A DNA stretch of 64,000 nt, from the NCBI RefSeq assembly GCF_025947345.1, contig NZ_CP110011.1:992001-1056000 (forward strand). Direction: 5' to 3'. Below the pieces are notes generated by a model. That model saw nothing but the letters and a program-made list of their open reading frames with translations, did no database searches and was not told the DNA's origin. The DNA is from Flavobacterium sp. N502536 (GTDB taxonomy: Bacteria; Bacteroidota; Bacteroidia; Flavobacteriales; Flavobacteriaceae). The position numbers and the translations under genes are program-made. Position 1 is the stretch's first letter, and each line of letters opens with the position of its first letter. Of the stretch, positions 54,122 to 63,191 are shown in pieces.

Positions 54122-54877
54122 TCATTTAACATACTTAAAAAAAGATTTACTCAGTGCAATTATTAAATAATACAAAGTTTGTAATACTGAAAGATTTTCA
54201 TTCTTACGATAAATTGCATAATACCATTTAATAACTTTAAATTTATTCGAGGAAACTGAGGATTTTCTAACGCGGTATTTAGCGAGAACATGCCCCACAT
54301 TTTTGGCTATATATCCTTTTTTTAGTATACTTAACCAAAAAGCATAATCTTCATGTCCTTGCTTTGTAAAATAGATCTTGCTTAGTTTTTCGCTATCAAA
54401 AACCACTGTTAAACAAGCTATTACATTTCCCTTTAATAACTCTTTATAACTAACCTGATTTGGTGCAATTATGAATCTTTCATCAGACTGTCCTTCTTCA
54501 TTTATTTTTTCATAATCGGAAAAAACAATACCTACTTTTTGATCATTAAATAATGGAATCTGCAATTGGAGTTTATTAGAATTCCATAAATCATCACTAT
54601 CCAAGAAAGCTATAAATCTACCGGAAGCCATTTCTATACCAATATTTCTGGGAATAGTGGGTGACCCTGATGGCGAGCTTGTCTTAAAATATTTTATTCT
54701 ATCATCATGCTTAGCAAAATCTTCAATTATAGATTTGGAATTATCTGTTGAACAATCATCAACAATTAACATTTCCCAGTTATTATATGTTTGAGCTAAT
54801 ACTGATTGGATTGTTTCCGCGATAAAACTTTCGGAATTATATAAAGGAGTTATAATTGATACTTTATGGCTCTGCAT
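54122..54877 (-). CDS. Glycosyltransferase family 2 (GT-A)
   Basis: A 251-residue GT2 protein. VSIITPLYNSESFIAETIQS starts the domain; MLIVDDCSTDNSKSII and the metal site FIAFLDSDDLWNSNKLQLQ follow; GHEDYAFWLSILKKGYIA is the ED motif near residue 175. This short form with a C-terminal hydrophobic helix is very common in O-antigen loci. It is intact although it lies among broken genes. Confidence 0.9.
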   Translation of the reverse strand: MQSHKVSIITPLYNSESFIAETIQSVLAQTYNNWEMLIVDDCSTDNSKSIIEDFAKHDDRIKYFKTSSPSGSPTIPRNIGIEMASGRFIAFLDSDDLWNSNKLQLQIPLFNDQKVGIVFSDYEKINEEGQSDERFIIAPNQVSYKELLKGNVIACLTVVFDSEKLSKIYFTKQGHEDYAFWLSILKKGYIAKNVGHVLAKYRVRKSSVSSNKFKVIKWYYAIYRKNENLSVLQTLYYLIIALSKSFFKYVK

Positions 54878-54917
54878 AAGAAAAGATATGAAAATATGCT
54901 AAAAAAATAATAATGTA

Positions 54918-55981
54918 TTAAGAGGCTAAAAAACTTTCGAACTTATTATATCCAAATTCAGCTGAAAAATTACTTAAATAATAATTACGAGATCTCAAAT
55001 TAAATTTTCACTGTCTAAATTCTCTATACAGCTAATGAATTCTTCTGATTGGTTACAAACATAACCCGCCCAAATTTCTCGATGTTTTCTATACCTGCAA
55101 ATGCTTCCTGTGTCCCTACAATGGTCTTTCCGTACATTAAGGCTTCAATAGTTTTAGTTTTCATCCCTGATCCTAATCTTACAGGTTTATAACAAAACTA
55201 GCCCCTTCATAATAGGGTCCCAAATCATCTACAAAACCATGAATTTCTAAATTTGAATTTCCTGCATGCTGTTCAAGTAACACCTCCATTCCAGTACCTA
55301 TTACTACTAATTTTGACTTAACAAAAGGTAATAATCTTTAATGTACCAATTTACAGCATCAATATTGCAAAAAATGAGCTCCCTACAAATAAGTGATAAC
55401 CATCTTTGATTTCTAGCTGACTAAAGCTTTTAATTTATCTGCAATTGTTATTGGAATAGTAAGATCTGCATTTCTTCCATAAATTGATTTTAACAAATTA
55501 CTATCAATATCGGTAAGACAAATAATTTTATTTGCATACTTTATTATCTTTTCTTCATTCCTTTTGGCATAACCAACCATCAGGTTATTTAAAAAACCAT
55601 CTACTAAAACCTTATCTTTATAATACTTAACCTCAACATTATGAAAAAAGGCAATTATTTCAACATTAAAACTTTTTAAAAGACTTGCAAAGCCACCAAG
55701 TAATGAGTGATCAATAAATATATAAGAAACATCATTTGATAGTATTGCTTCCTTAATACTATTATAAACCTTATGAGAGTACCCCCAAGATTGCCAAGCA
55801 GAATATTAAAAAATTTGTGAAAAATTTTTTATCTGACAAATAAAATTCAATAATTTTTCCGTCGCTCATTTTCTTCATATTTCAATATTTCGCCCATCTT
55901 GAAACAACTGCTCCGCCATCTACCGAATTTAATGTTCTTCCGATATAAATAATATTTTTTTTTCAATTTATTCTGCAACAT
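54918..55981 (-). pseudogene. GT4-type glycosyltransferase broken by many one-base deletions
   Basis: From ATG 55,979-55,981 to TAA 54,918-54,920 the three minus frames together spell one GT-B protein of about 360 residues. Pieces in order: YIGRTLNSVDGGAVVSRWAK, GKIIEFYLSDKKFFTNF, SNDVSYIFIDHSLLGGFASL, EIIAFFHNVEVKYYKDKV, IICLTDIDSNLLKSIYG, GYHLFVGSSFF, LVVIGTGMEVLLEQH, LGSGMKTKTIEALMYGKTIV and GYVCNQSEEFISCIENL. Breaks lie near 55,955-55,963, 55,804-55,813, 55,782-55,786, 55,433, 55,365, 55,330, 55,184, 55,072 and 55,000, plus an in-frame TGA at 55,882-55,884. Nearly all are explained by one base missing from a run. Confidence 0.85.
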
Positions 55982-56018
55982 ATTTAAAATCCTATTTAAA
56001 AAAATATTGAAATCCGGC

Positions 56019-57041
56019 TCAAGCAAGTTTATTTTTGAAGTAATTCTCATTACTGTTATTATTCAAATTATCAATAATTTGAATTAACTCTTCTATGTTT
56101 GAAAAAAAAGGATCATAATTAAAAAACTCAGTAAACGATTCTAACATGTCAATTCGAGAAACTGCACAGGGTTATTATTAGCAATACACTCTAATAAGAC
56201 TCCACTAACTCTGTATCTAAAACTTTCAGGATAAGCTAAGAGTATAATATTAGACTTCAGAAATAAATAATCATAAGCTTTCTGACTTAAATAACCATTA
56301 ATTGCAATAATATTTGGCTTGTTTTTTAGCACATCATTTTTATAAACAAATAATATGCTCTCATCTTCAAGATATTTGATAAAATTACTAGATTCTATTA
56401 GTTCATTTATAAAAGCTTTATCAGAACTACTCTCAGAAGGAGAGAATATTATTTTTTATATTTTTTAAATTCTTCTATTATATAAAAATGTGAATCTTCT
56501 TTTATTTCATCATTAAATAATTTTGAGCCAGGGAGACCGTGCGGCAACATATGTATGTCATAATTCCCCTTTGCGGATAAATATTTTTTGTTTTTTCATC
56601 AAGAACAATTAACGAATTGGCTCTTAAAACCCGATTTAAAAAGAAAAATTTAGCTTTGCTTTCATACGAGTTACTTACGTTTATATGATTAATTAAATAG
56701 CTTTTAGTTATACCAGAAAATGCAAAAGATATCTCTTCAAAGCTTGAAAAAATTACAAAATCATACTTTTTAAAGTTAACAAACATTTTTATGAGGAACA
56801 ATCCATATAAATAAGCAATCCTATTAATTAATTTACCATAATCTTTTTTAAATAAAGCTTTAGGGATTGAATATATAACTTTCGATTTATCAATATCTAA
56901 TTTATCCTCATAGTCTTTAACAAAAATGAATTCCAAATCATATCCGGCTTTCGCTAAGCTTTTAATATATATATTATTAAAATTAACATGACCATTTTGC
57001 AATAAAGGATCAATGTATAAAACTCTATTGTGCTTGTTCAT
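56019..57041 (-). pseudogene. GT-B glycosyltransferase with three one-base deletions
   Basis: The frame from 57,041 is intact to about 56,590 (HNRVLYIDPLLQNGHVNFNN; FVIFSSFEEISFAFSG; ANSLIVLDEKTKN). It then needs one extra A in the runs at 56,584-56,589 and 56,452-56,457 and one base at 56,159-56,161. The repaired 3' half reads GNYDIHMLPHGLPGSKLFND, IIFSPSESSSDKAFINELIE, LKSNIILLAYPESFRYRVSG, VLLECIANNNPVQFSRIDML, ending at TGA 56,019. This is a complete GT-B protein of about 340 residues. Its start overlaps the Wzy-like gene by 17 nt. Confidence 0.83.
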
Positions 57042-58467
57042 TTTTGGGTTTTAAATAAAATTCTGAACTAAAAAGAAGTAACATCGCAATAATACCAAAT
57101 TGAACATTATAATAAAATGTAAATGCTAACCATGGTATCGCCGCATATGCCATGAAGTTATGTTTGATCATTTTTGCATATTTAATAGTCAGCCTAAAAA
57201 TCAAAAAAAGTCCGACTAAGCCATTTGCCAATGGTATACTTGAAAATGAATCATGAACACCACCATATTTATTGTTACTTATCTCTACTGCTTTGTAAGC
57301 ATTTACCAAATCTAAACCAGACAGTAATTTGAAATCATCTGAAAAATAGGAGCCATATCCTTTACCAAAGAGTAAATAAACTGGATTACTAAAAAGTTCA
57401 TTAAAAATACTCATGACCTCAATGATTCGTACTCGTGGTGATTCAGGAATTAAATAAATCCCATCAAATCCCTGGAAAACATTTATTAATAATGTAACAT
57501 TCTCTAATTTATATAAAAATAAATTATACTCCGAATCTTCAATGTATGAAGCAAACTTAATAACTACAAATATTAAAATTGGAATCATTGCAAAACGAAG
57601 TGCACGTTTTCGCTTAGCGATATTTATACCGGTTGTATGTTTATTAAAAGCTGTCAATAAAAACATTATTAAAACAACCCCCATAAATATGATCCCTTTT
57701 CCTCCCATTCCTCCATCCATTAGAAAAAAACCGGTTAATAAGAACGAAAATAAAGGCAAAAAATAATTTTTTAAATGATAGTATGCAAATATTAAAGCCA
57801 TACTAAAATAAACCGCTTCTATAATTATTGACACATCGTCTGTTCCGTATTGAGATGAAAATCCTAGTATGTAAACAATTAATGCGGCTATTGGTGCCGC
57901 GATCATCACCTCTAACAACATCTTATATAATTTACCAACAAATGAATAAAAAGGCATTCTAATTAAAACAAATGCAGTAAAAAATAACGTTAAAATATAA
58001 GAAGTATATAATACAAAATACTCAATATAATATCCTAAAAATATTAAGCCAAACATTCCAAGCAGAATTCCGGATACTCCAATAAATATTATAGTTTTAT
58101 AAAGCGAATAGAAAACAGAATTGATTGGAACCTGAACCTTTAATCGTAATGTTCGTATAAAAAAACTAAACATGATTAGATGATAAATGCCAATGGGCCC
58201 AATAAGTTTTAATTTGGAATAATTGAAAAGTCCATAATGACTATCTTCAGGATTAGTTATCTGTGAAAATGGTATAGCGAGACATGTTATTGTAAAAACG
58301 ATATGAAAAAAAAATGCTTTCTCCGTATTCCCTCTAGAAATAAAATAAACTACAGCTATTATTTCAGGAAAAGATACTAAAATACCTGTTATTTTTTCAT
58401 GCGTCAATGAATTCCCAATAATTAATAGTATATACAAAAATACATTTCTATACGAAAATTCACTCAT
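57025..58467 (-). CDS. O-antigen polymerase candidate (Wzy-like)
   Basis: A 480-residue polytopic membrane protein with about 11-12 spans. No strict family motif, but it has a long periplasmic loop (about 330-405) containing LLFGKGYGSYFS and SNNKYGGVHDSFSSIPLANG; the G-K-G-Y-G / H-(D/N)-S arrangement is typical of Wzy and WaaL proteins. Wedged between glycosyltransferases and close to the flippase, it is the best Wzy candidate. It overlaps both neighbours (17 nt and 4 nt) and is intact. Confidence 0.75.
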   Translation of the reverse strand: MSEFSYRNVFLYILLIIGNSLTHEKITGILVSFPEIIAVVYFISRGNTEKAFFFHIVFTITCLAIPFSQITNPEDSHYGLFNYSKLKLIGPIGIYHLIMFSFFIRTLRLKVQVPINSVFYSLYKTIIFIGVSGILLGMFGLIFLGYYIEYFVLYTSYILTLFFTAFVLIRMPFYSFVGKLYKMLLEVMIAAPIAALIVYILGFSSQYGTDDVSIIIEAVYFSMALIFAYYHLKNYFLPLFSFLLTGFFLMDGGMGGKGIIFMGVVLIMFLLTAFNKHTTGINIAKRKRALRFAMIPILIFVVIKFASYIEDSEYNLFLYKLENVTLLINVFQGFDGIYLIPESPRVRIIEVMSIFNELFSNPVYLLFGKGYGSYFSDDFKLLSGLDLVNAYKAVEISNNKYGGVHDSFSSIPLANGLVGLFLIFRLTIKYAKMIKHNFMAYAAIPWLAFTFYYNVQFGIIAMLLLFSSEFYLKPKNEQAQ

Positions 58468-59616
58468 GAGTTAATTTTAAAATTCTTTTCTAGAACTGTT
58501 AACACTTCATCGTGCTTCACATTCTGAAAAACTTTTACAGGTAGCATTTTAAATTTATACTTGATTTTTTGCACAATAAACCCTGCTATTTTTTTGCAAA
58601 GCTCTATTCCAAAGACCAAATAATTTAAAGGATTATATCTACAATATTTCAAAATGTAATTTAAAATTTTAGGCTCTAAGAATGGTTCGTACACCAACAT
58701 TGCAGCATACAATGCAATTAAATTTAATTTCTTATTAATGCCATAGGCTTTTAAAACTTCACTTGTTGTTTGAGGATAAATTGTCTTTTCAGACCATATT
58801 CTTGGAATAAGTGGATTCCAATTATTCTTAATTTCTGGTCTAAGAAATGGCAACTTATCTACATCTCCAAAATGTTTTTTTAATGCTGTCCAACCTCCGC
58901 CACTATTTTTTGAAGCACCAAAAATACTTACTGGATAATTTAAATGATAATATTCTTCAATATTTATAGCTAAAGATACTGCAAAATCAATATCTGGGCA
59001 AGATCCCACTATATATCTACCTATTCTAGATTGTAATTTATCAAGTTCAGATCTTAATACTATTCCATGATAAAATCGAGGTAGCATGTCATAGGCCATA
59101 GCCCCTTTTGATAGGGTTTTATTTAGCTCAAACATTGGGTCAAGCTTCGTAAACTCAAGCTTTTCGTATGCATCTGGCAGCCAGAGATTACACGATTTAT
59201 GATAGTAATTTTCCTTTGAAATATTACAGACTCCCACCAGTACGAGCCGGGATTATATATTAAACATTTTATAGATCTATTATCTACTATATCAACAATT
59301 TCAAGTATATCCGGGCAGATAAAATCATCATCTCCAATAAAAACTAGATATTTACCTACTGAATTAATTATAGCTAATTCTGTATTATCAGCAATAGGAA
59401 TAGATTCTTTATTATAAAAATATTTTATTTGTTGATTATTTTTTTTAGAAAGATATTGTAAACAAAGTTCGTTATTATCGGAGTTATCTTGTACAATTAC
59501 TTCGTAAGTATATTCTTTACTTAAATTATCTACAATTGAATCTAAAACAGGTAAAAGGGTTGAATACCTATTTTAGTAGGTATAATTATAGAAAGTAAAA
59601 TTTTATGCTTCTCCAT
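58464..59616 (-). pseudogene. GT2 glycosyltransferase with two one-base deletions
   Basis: The open 257-residue frame at 58,464-59,237 is only the C-terminal part (CPDIDFAVSLAINIEEYYHL, PVSIFGASKNSGGGWTALKK). Upstream, other frames give MEKHKILLSIIIPTKNR, LPVLDSIVDNLSKEYTYEVI, VQDNSDNNELC and YLVFIGDDDFICPDILEIV, the N-terminal GT2 domain with its DDD metal site. Joining needs one base in the TTTT at 59,571-59,574 and one in the CCC at 59,233-59,235. The ATG at 59,614-59,616 overlaps the repaired flippase end by 14 nt. Repaired length is about 384. Confidence 0.85.
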
Positions 59617-61089
59617 TATTTATTAATTGTCTTGTATTTATCTTATATTCTGGATTCATTTTATTGAAGACCATTAGGTTCACGGCTAAAGAAATAAGCC
59701 CAATAATTGTAGAATACAAAAACACAAAATATCCTTTTTGCAAATTGATTGTTAAAATATAACCTATAGTACCAACTAAGACTGTTACTAATAAGGGAAT
59801 TACTGTACCATTTATTAACCATCTCCTAAACTCATTTTTAAAAATTTGGAAATTATAAAATACCCCAAATAAAAGTAAGCAAACACATTCATTATAAGCC
59901 ATGTATAAGTAGCGCCGATTAACCCGTATTGCTTAACAAAAAAGATTAGGGCCGGAATTATACAAATTACTGCCACGATACCTAACGTCACATTTGTCCT
60001 TGTATGACCATTTGCGATTGCAAGATAATATGGCATATACTGAAAAGATAAGAATACCGAACCAACTAAAAGTACTTTTGCAACATTTTCAATTTTACTA
60101 GCAATGATAATATCATGGGTCCAAATAAAAAGAAAATCTTTAGTAAAAAGAAACAATAACATCCCTCCTGTAGTTGCTAAAGTTGATAATATAAAAGTAT
60201 TTACATGAAATAGCTTTGTAATTTTATCTTTTTCAATATTTTCAGTATATTTCACCATTCTTGGTAATATAGCCACTGCAATAGGGGTAATTATTAATTC
60301 CGGTATTTGTGAAAGAATACCAGCAAGAGCATAATAACCAAATTCTTTTAATGATAATAATTTACTTATCACTAATTTATCAATTTGAGTGTTAAGAGAA
60401 GATATTATAGCCATTAACATCATTCCTCCGGCAAAACGTCCAACAGTTTTTAAAACATTCTTGTCAAACTTATACCTTAAATTAGTCTTAATATATTTCC
60501 ATAAGTTAAATCTTGCAATAAAAAAAAAGATAATATTTATTGAAACCTGCCATATAAAAAAAGTCAATAAGGTAGGGTAAAAATAAAGAGGTATAAGGAC
60601 AACTCCTGAACGGAAGAAACTACTCGCAACTTGAATTCCATTAGATAAAACTTGTTTCTCTAATCCAAGTAAACCACTAATTTGTAAAGTGGTAAATAGC
60701 TGAAAAGCAATACTCACTCCCATTAAACTTACGTATGTAGATAAATCGCTACTAGAAAGAATTTGGGAATTCAACCAATTCTCTGCAATAAGATTTGAAA
60801 AGCAAAAAACAAAAAGTATTATAAATAAACAAATGGCCATATACACCTTTTCAATTGTAAAAAGCATATTCCCAATATATTGTTTATCCTCATTTCTCGC
60901 AATTTCTCTATTAAGGGTCGCTGATAGTCCCCCATCTGCAAAATACATGATTGTTAAAATTACTGTATAGAAATTAATTACAGCATAAGACTCAATCCCT
61001 AATAATTTTATATAAAATGGAATAAAAACAAAGACAGATATAATTCCCCAAACTTTACCAACATAATTGGCTATTATGTTTTTAAACAT
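59603..61089 (-). pseudogene. wzx: Wzx-type polysaccharide flippase, single frameshift near the C-terminus
   Basis: The main frame (59,815-61,089) gives 424 residues with about 12 spans of the MATE/MVF-like flippase fold: MFKNIIANYVGKVWGIISVF, FADGGLSATLNREIARNED and LILEFGYYALAGIL-like KEFGYYALAGILSQIPEL. It ends in a false tail (MSLGDG). One extra A in the run at 59,835-59,839 joins it to the frame 59,603-59,902 (KNEFRRWLINGTVIPLLVTV ... NMVFNKMNP-like C-terminus), restoring two more spans and about 495 residues. Wzx moves lipid-linked repeat units to the periplasm. Confidence 0.86.
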
Positions 61090-61138
61090 ATTTTAATATA
61101 TAAACTTCTTTAATAATTAATAGCTTTCAATACAAAAA

Positions 61139-61867
61139 CTACTGAATTGAATATCCACCATCAATTACGAAACTTTGCCCTGTAATCCACCTTGAATTTT
61201 TAGATATGAGAAATAAAATAGTAGGTACTACATCTTCAACTTCACCAAAACCTAATGGATGCATATTTTCAATTTCCTTAATTTGATCGTCATTTATTTG
61301 ACTGAACAGCTTTTTAGTCATCGGAGTATTAATAATTCCAGGTAAAACTGCATTAATTCTTATTTTTCTCTTTGCAAATTCTAAAGCTCCTGATTTAACA
61401 ACTCCTAATACCGCTGCCTTCGTTGCACAATACCCAATTTTCCCAGGTTGTCCTAATATCCCCATTACTGATGACAAAAAAACAATACCCGCACCATCAT
61501 TACAGTATTTCTTTTTTGTGAAATGTCTTAATAATTCAATTCCCGAAAAAACATTTACATCAAATATATTTCTAACCTTACTTGTAGAATATAAAGACAA
61601 AGGAAGTGTTTCTTCAACTCCGGCACAGTGTACTAATGCATCAAATTTTTGATTTTCTAAATTAAATTTTGAAAACAACTCATCAATTTGGTCTACTTGA
61701 TTAAAGTCAAAGTTAAAGTTGAAAATCTGCGACTTATAATTTTGTATAAAAAAATCTATTTTTGAAAAATCTCTTCCAATAGCATATACTGTATGTCCAT
61801 CTGCAATCAACTGCTTTAATGTTTCGAAACCGATACCAGAAGTTGCTCCTGTTAGTAGTATAATCAT
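61139..61867 (-). CDS. Short-chain dehydrogenase/reductase (FabG-like)
   Basis: A 242-residue SDR enzyme. ILLTGATSGIGFETLKQL is the cofactor loop; ALVHCAGVEE is the NNAG-like motif; the catalytic Ser is in FLSSVMGILGQPGK and the YxxxK is GYCATKAAVLG. RINAVLPGIINTPMT and the end GQSFVIDGGYSIQ are standard. Directly next to an ACP and a KASIII, it probably reduces a 3-ketoacyl-ACP to 3-hydroxyacyl-ACP. It is 17 nt from the ACP gene. Confidence 0.88.
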   Translation of the reverse strand: MIILLTGATSGIGFETLKQLIADGHTVYAIGRDFSKIDFFIQNYKSQIFNFNFDFNQVDQIDELFSKFNLENQKFDALVHCAGVEETLPLSLYSTSKVRNIFDVNVFSGIELLRHFTKKKYCNDGAGIVFLSSVMGILGQPGKIGYCATKAAVLGVVKSGALEFAKRKIRINAVLPGIINTPMTKKLFSQINDDQIKEIENMHPLGFGEVEDVVPTILFLISKNSRWITGQSFVIDGGYSIQ

Positions 61868-61884
61868 TTTTTCAAACCCTATTT

Positions 61885-62115
61885 CTAGTTAAATTTATCT
61901 AAGCCAATTCTTTCCATTAAAGAATTTACTGTTGTTATACTTTCTATATCATCTGAATTCAAAGTCACAGAAAATTCTTCATTTACTAAACCAATTAAAA
62001 CCATTGCCGTCATAGAATCCCAGTCATCTAAGTCTTTAATATTGGTTTCACCATTTATTTCTGTTTCAAGTTCTAAATCTTCTTCTAATCTTAAAAAAAA
62101 ATGCTTTTTATTCAT
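61885..62115 (-). CDS. Acyl carrier protein
   Basis: A 76-residue acidic helical protein. The 4'-phosphopantetheine attachment Ser is S34 in DDWDSMTAMVLIG; housekeeping ACPs have DSLD at this place, so DSMT marks a specialised carrier. DDIESITTVNSLMERIG is helix III and IV. It lies between the KASIII (12 nt) and the SDR (17 nt), which implies a self-contained acyl synthesis line. Confidence 0.88.
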   Translation of the reverse strand: MNKKHFFLRLEEDLELETEINGETNIKDLDDWDSMTAMVLIGLVNEEFSVTLNSDDIESITTVNSLMERIGLDKFN

Positions 62116-62126
62116 CGTATATATTG

Positions 62127-63134
62127 TTACAAATTACTATCTATTGTTATTAAACCTCCTGCCCAAGATAATCCTACACCAAAGCCAACAATTGCTATAT
62201 TTTGATTTTTGAATTCCGAATCCTCTGAATACTTTTTGAGTGCAATTGGTATTGTACAGGAAACTGTATTTCCTCCATCCTCCAAATTTACATAAAATCT
62301 TTCACTGTCAATTTTGAGTCTTTTACGCATAAAATTTAACATAAATGAATTTGCTTGATGAAAAACAAATTGATTTACATCATTGATTTCTTTTTTATTT
62401 TTTGCCAAAACTTCTTTAGTGAAACCAGGAATAACTTCACTTGTAAAGTTAAAAACTTCGGGGCCGTTCATATACAAATGATTGTCCGTGTAAATATTAT
62501 TTGAACCATAGTTAATTTCTTTTGCTTCATTATTAAATGGAGCATTACTACATCCATTTTTCACAATTAACTTGTCATATCCCGAACCATCTGTTCCAAA
62601 TAAGAATTCTCCAATATGTTCTACATCTGAAAAAGAAATCAATGTTGCAGTAGCTGCATCTCCAAAAATAGCTCTGTTTGAACGATCATCTGGATGCAGA
62701 TATTTAGAATATGTTTCAGCTGTAACCAGTAAAATATTCTTTGCTTGACCTGAATTTATTAATCCTTTTGCCATACTAACTCCATAAACATACCCAGAAC
62801 AACCTAAATTAAAATCAAGGGCACCAATATCTTTTCTTAAACCTAAATGATTTTGTAAAACACAGGCTGTGGTTGGCAAAAAATATTCCGGACTTTGAGT
62901 ACAGTATAAAATATAATCAATTTCATTCTTATCTATTTTTTCAAACAATTTTTCACAAGCATTTTTTGCCAGATCAAATGCAGTTTCATTTTCAGCAACC
63001 CAATACCTATTTATTATCCCAACTTTATCCTCAAATTTTCCAAAATCATAATCTGGAAATTGATTACTTAAATCAGTATTAGTGATCTTTTGTTTAGGAA
63101 AAACATATTCTATATTCTTTATTACTGCCCCCAT
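62127..63134 (-). CDS. 3-oxoacyl-ACP synthase III-like ketosynthase (FabH family)
   Basis: A 335-residue thiolase-fold condensing enzyme. Catalytic Cys in ALDFNLGCSGYVYGVSMAKG, His in FVFHQANSFMLNFM, Asn in LEDGGNTVSCTIPIAL, and the C-terminal GFGVGLSWAGGLI. All three catalytic residues are present. FabH enzymes condense an acyl-CoA with malonyl-ACP. Its setting in a polysaccharide locus with ACP and SDR suggests synthesis of a short hydroxyacyl group rather than membrane lipid. It is 12 nt from the ACP gene. Confidence 0.92.
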   Translation of the reverse strand: MGAVIKNIEYVFPKQKITNTDLSNQFPDYDFGKFEDKVGIINRYWVAENETAFDLAKNACEKLFEKIDKNEIDYILYCTQSPEYFLPTTACVLQNHLGLRKDIGALDFNLGCSGYVYGVSMAKGLINSGQAKNILLVTAETYSKYLHPDDRSNRAIFGDAATATLISFSDVEHIGEFLFGTDGSGYDKLIVKNGCSNAPFNNEAKEINYGSNNIYTDNHLYMNGPEVFNFTSEVIPGFTKEVLAKNKKEINDVNQFVFHQANSFMLNFMRKRLKIDSERFYVNLEDGGNTVSCTIPIALKKYSEDSEFKNQNIAIVGFGVGLSWAGGLITIDSNL

Positions 63135-63191
63135 TTTTTTAGTTAAGTTCTTACTATAAGTAGATATTTATTATGACAAAAAGTAAAAAAT

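Noticed and set aside
55847..56050. 67-residue ORF as a separate gene
   Set aside because: Its sequence is an out-of-frame reading over the start of the broken GT4 gene; the adjacent frame gives the true motif DGGAVVSRW.
56141..56332. Short ORF of 63 residues as a separate small protein
   Set aside because: It is the 3' part of the frameshifted GT-B gene at 56,019-57,041 (LLECIANNN is a GT donor-side piece).
50000..60000. Insertion element or recombination as cause of the broken genes
   Set aside because: No transposase, inverted-repeat ends or target duplications were seen, and gene order and overlaps stay intact through the region.
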